DNA of 16,974 bases. Origin: CAZTPH01 sp031552655 (lineage in GTDB: Bacteria; Pseudomonadota; Gammaproteobacteria; UBA9339). The stretch's first letter is position 1. Every line of letters begins with the position of its first letter. The notes under the pieces were generated by a model. That model saw only the letters and a list, made by a program, of their open reading frames with translations, was not told where the DNA came from and made no database searches. This document shows positions 15,130 to 16,974 of the stretch, piece by piece. Both the position numbers and the translations under genes were made by a program. Where the stretch lies: the NCBI GenBank assembly GCA_031552655.1, contig JAVBML010000081.1, positions 1 to 16,974 on the forward strand, given 5' to 3'.

Positions 15130-16974
15130 AATTTCATTTTCAATTCTACAAATAGCAGAAAAACTACATCTTTTACAAATATCTCTGGTTTTAGGCATAG
15201 CCATTACTTGACCTTCGATAAAATCTCTAGCTAAATGGCTGAGGGAGTCTCGCCAATAATTGACTACACATTGCCAGGTGATTTTATCTTGAATGGGGAT
15301 ATTGTTTTTTTTCATAATGAGAGATAGTTCTTCCAGTGAGATTTCTCTAAATTTTAGAGAGTTGCCACTAATTTGGGCCATTGCTAACCCACCGAGGTTA
15401 TCCACCGCTAGACTATATAATAGTAATTGGGTATAGGTTGGTCTTTTACTGAACCAATCAAAGGTAGATGGAAGCGATTTCCCACTCTTATAATCTATTA
15501 CCATCATTTTGCCATTTGCTAGCCTATCTAGGCGATCTATTCTTATGTTTATCGGCACATTGTTTAATGTAATTGTGTGTTTTTTTTCGATGGCGCTGAT
15601 TTGAAAACTTTCCCGTGTTTTTTCTAAAATTAACCAATTATATATTAATTTTTCTAGATAGATTATCTCCAGTTTTCTCAAATGATTAGGTATGGCTAAC
15701 TTAGCTAGGACTCTATTTAGACCATCGCAGACTAAATTTTTAATTTCCGAATCTTTGAGCAGAAGAAGAGTACTTTGATTTTTTATATTTTTCCAAAAAT
15801 ATTCGAGGGTAGAATGAATTATTACGCCTCTTTCTGGTTTTGCTATGCCTAGATATGTTTGCTGCTCCGGTTTAAGTTTTAAGCGAAATTCTAGAAATGC
15901 TTTAAATGAACAAAGAGCTTGGGTTTCAAGTAATCTATTGGAAAAGCTAATATCTTCAGTGGTTACTTTTGGTAAAGAATTATCGGGCACAGTTTCACTT
16001 TGTTTGCTTTGATATACTTTTTTAACTAGAGAAGTAATGGAAGGTAGTTTTAATTGCTCCCACGATATTTCAGTGCCATTGACAATTAGATGACTCGGTT
16101 GAATCTCACGATCTCCATCTAGCTTGACGTAGCTAAATATAATATTCGACGCACTTTTTTCATAATGTGATAATATGTTTTTACAAAATGATAGCTCTCT
16201 TTTAGATGATGAGTGAGGTAGGTTTAATTTTCTTTGCATGGCCATGGGTATGAATGGATTAGGGGCTATGGAAGGAGGGCAGTTGTTTTCGTCAAGTCCC
16301 ATAATCCAGAGGTGAGTAAAATTTATTCCAACTCCCTCCAGGAGCCCCATGATATTTACGTTAGCTTCTTCACCATTGCCCGGGTGGTGCACTGGGGTAT
16401 TTTGTATAATATCACCTAATATTTGTACAGCGCGTTGCTGGGAAATTCTGCCTAAAAATTCGTTTTTACTTAATTCTTCCAGGGCAGTTAATAGCTGAGA
16501 GGCGGCATGGCATTCTAAATCGCTAAGCTTTTCCTCTCCGGGCCATCCAAATATGTGCAATATCTCTACGAAGGTATTTTTCCAAGCGGAGGGAAAATTT
16601 TTACCATTAGTTTTTGCCATCAGTGCTAATAGATTGATAAAGCTAGTTTTTAATATTGCTAGAGTATCATTAAAATCATTGATAATTTTACCTATGTTAA
16701 TGCTAGGTAGAGTGTTTCTGGAGTTACTATCCAGATAGCTGCGCAATTTGGTTCTTGCTACCATTTCGGAATTGAATCCAGAGATATAGGGAGTTATCAC
16801 TATATTTTTGATGATTTCATCGGTCGGCGTTGCATTCATAGATAATAGCTCCCAAGCGGAACGTATCATCGGTATATCTCCTAGATAGGTTCCCAGGGAG
16901 ATATTAATTTTCAAATTATTTTCAAATACTTCACTAAAAATCTCCTCTATTTTTTCTCTAGCTGTGGCTAGGTG
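15121..16974 (-). CDS. AddB/RecB-like nuclease, probable DNA repair protein, C-terminal part
   Basis: The reading frame is open from the right edge to the stop at 15121, so this is the C-terminal 617 codons of a longer gene. It resembles the gammaproteobacterial 'probable DNA repair protein' family (TIGR03623-type), made of an inactivated superfamily I helicase region plus a RecB-type nuclease. Helicase-like blocks include LLEGVGINFTHLWIMGLDE, PNPFIPMAMQRKL and SYVKLDGDREIQPSHLI. The PD-(D/E)XK nuclease domain shows GVIIHSTLEYFW (conserved His), RIDRLDRL and VIDYKSGK (Asp and the DxK). Four cysteines fit an AddB/Cas4-like iron-sulfur site: one in LETQALCSFKAF and three in CKRCSFSAIC (CxxCx5C) near the end. 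The likely role is DNA end processing or repair. The TTG at 16914 is internal, not the start. Confidence 0.85.
   Translation of the reverse strand, partial: HLATAREKIEEIFSEVFENNLKINISLGTYLGDIPMIRSAWELLSMNATPTDEIIKNIVITPYISGFNSEMVARTKLRSYLDSNSRNTLPSINIGKIINDFNDTLAILKTSFINLLALMAKTNGKNFPSAWKNTFVEILHIFGWPGEEKLSDLECHAASQLLTALEELSKNEFLGRISQQRAVQILGDIIQNTPVHHPGNGEEANVNIMGLLEGVGINFTHLWIMGLDENNCPPSIAPNPFIPMAMQRKLNLPHSSSKRELSFCKNILSHYEKSASNIIFSYVKLDGDREIQPSHLIVNGTEISWEQLKLPSITSLVKKVYQSKQSETVPDNSLPKVTTEDISFSNRLLETQALCSFKAFLEFRLKLKPEQQTYLGIAKPERGVIIHSTLEYFWKNIKNQSTLLLLKDSEIKNLVCDGLNRVLAKLAIPNHLRKLEIIYLEKLIYNWLILEKTRESFQISAIEKKHTITLNNVPINIRIDRLDRLANGKMMVIDYKSGKSLPSTFDWFSKRPTYTQLLLYSLAVDNLGGLAMAQISGNSLKFREISLEELSLIMKKNNIPIQDKITWQCVVNYWRDSLSHLARDFIEGQVMAMPKTRDICKRCSFSAICRIENEILH
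15125..15150. repeat. Perfect 9-bp inverted repeat at convergent gene ends
   Basis: TGTAGAATT (15125-15133) pairs exactly with AATTCTACA (15142-15150) around an 8-nt loop. It covers the stop codons of the lipoprotein and lies in the last codons of the opposing nuclease gene. There is no T-run on either side, so it is not a standard intrinsic terminator, but it could form a 3'-end hairpin for both transcripts. Confidence 0.4.

Noticed and set aside
1..16974. CRISPR arrays, tRNA or rRNA genes
   Set aside because: No regular spaced repeats, cloverleaf or rRNA-like sequence was found on either strand by eye.

Overview
The window looks like chromosomal DNA of a low-GC (about 40% by eye) Gram-negative bacterium, most likely a gammaproteobacterium. 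The evidence is the mraZ-rsmH-ftsL-ftsI-murE start of the dcw cell-wall cluster, the tgt-yajC-secD-secF block, an EpmB-type lysine 2,3-aminomutase, SfsA and a meso-diaminopimelate type MurE. Two genes look eukaryotic: one encodes a RasGEF (CDC25-homology) domain, the other an ankyrin-like protein ending in a CAAX prenylation box. This suggests an intracellular, host-associated lifestyle such as in Legionellales. That placement is inference; no secretion system or rRNA lies in the window.

Positions 1-1702 form an accessory region. It starts with the end of an IS element (terminal repeat plus the first 20 codons of an IS3-type OrfA, minus strand). Next come a small ankyrin-like protein with a C-terminal CALM box and two short membrane peptides with double-glycine leaders and good Shine-Dalgarno sites. 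About 490 bp without a recognisable gene follow. The IS end and the adjacent DNA together make a plausible outward promoter for the ankyrin/CAAX gene.

Positions 1703-6776 hold the tightly packed dcw start. A sigma70 promoter is followed by four GTGG repeats at exact 10-bp spacing, a likely MraZ autoregulatory operator, then mraZ, rsmH, ftsL, ftsI and murE with gaps of 12 nt or less. The cluster stops after murE; murF and the later genes are not here. In their place (6849-8548) is a separately promoted gene for a 527-aa protein with a RasGEF domain, the best candidate for a host-directed effector in the window.

Positions 8654-15129 are mainly housekeeping: sfsA (minus strand), divergent epmB, then tgt-yajC-secD-secF, and a 77-aa lipoprotein whose mature part resembles the N-terminal lasso of BamC. 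From 15121 to the right edge, on the minus strand and running off the window, is the C-terminal part of an AddB/RecB-like nuclease with PD-(D/E)XK motifs and iron-sulfur cysteines.

A feature not tied to any gene is the abundance of the palindrome CCATGG: 22 copies counted by eye, against about 2-3 expected from base composition.
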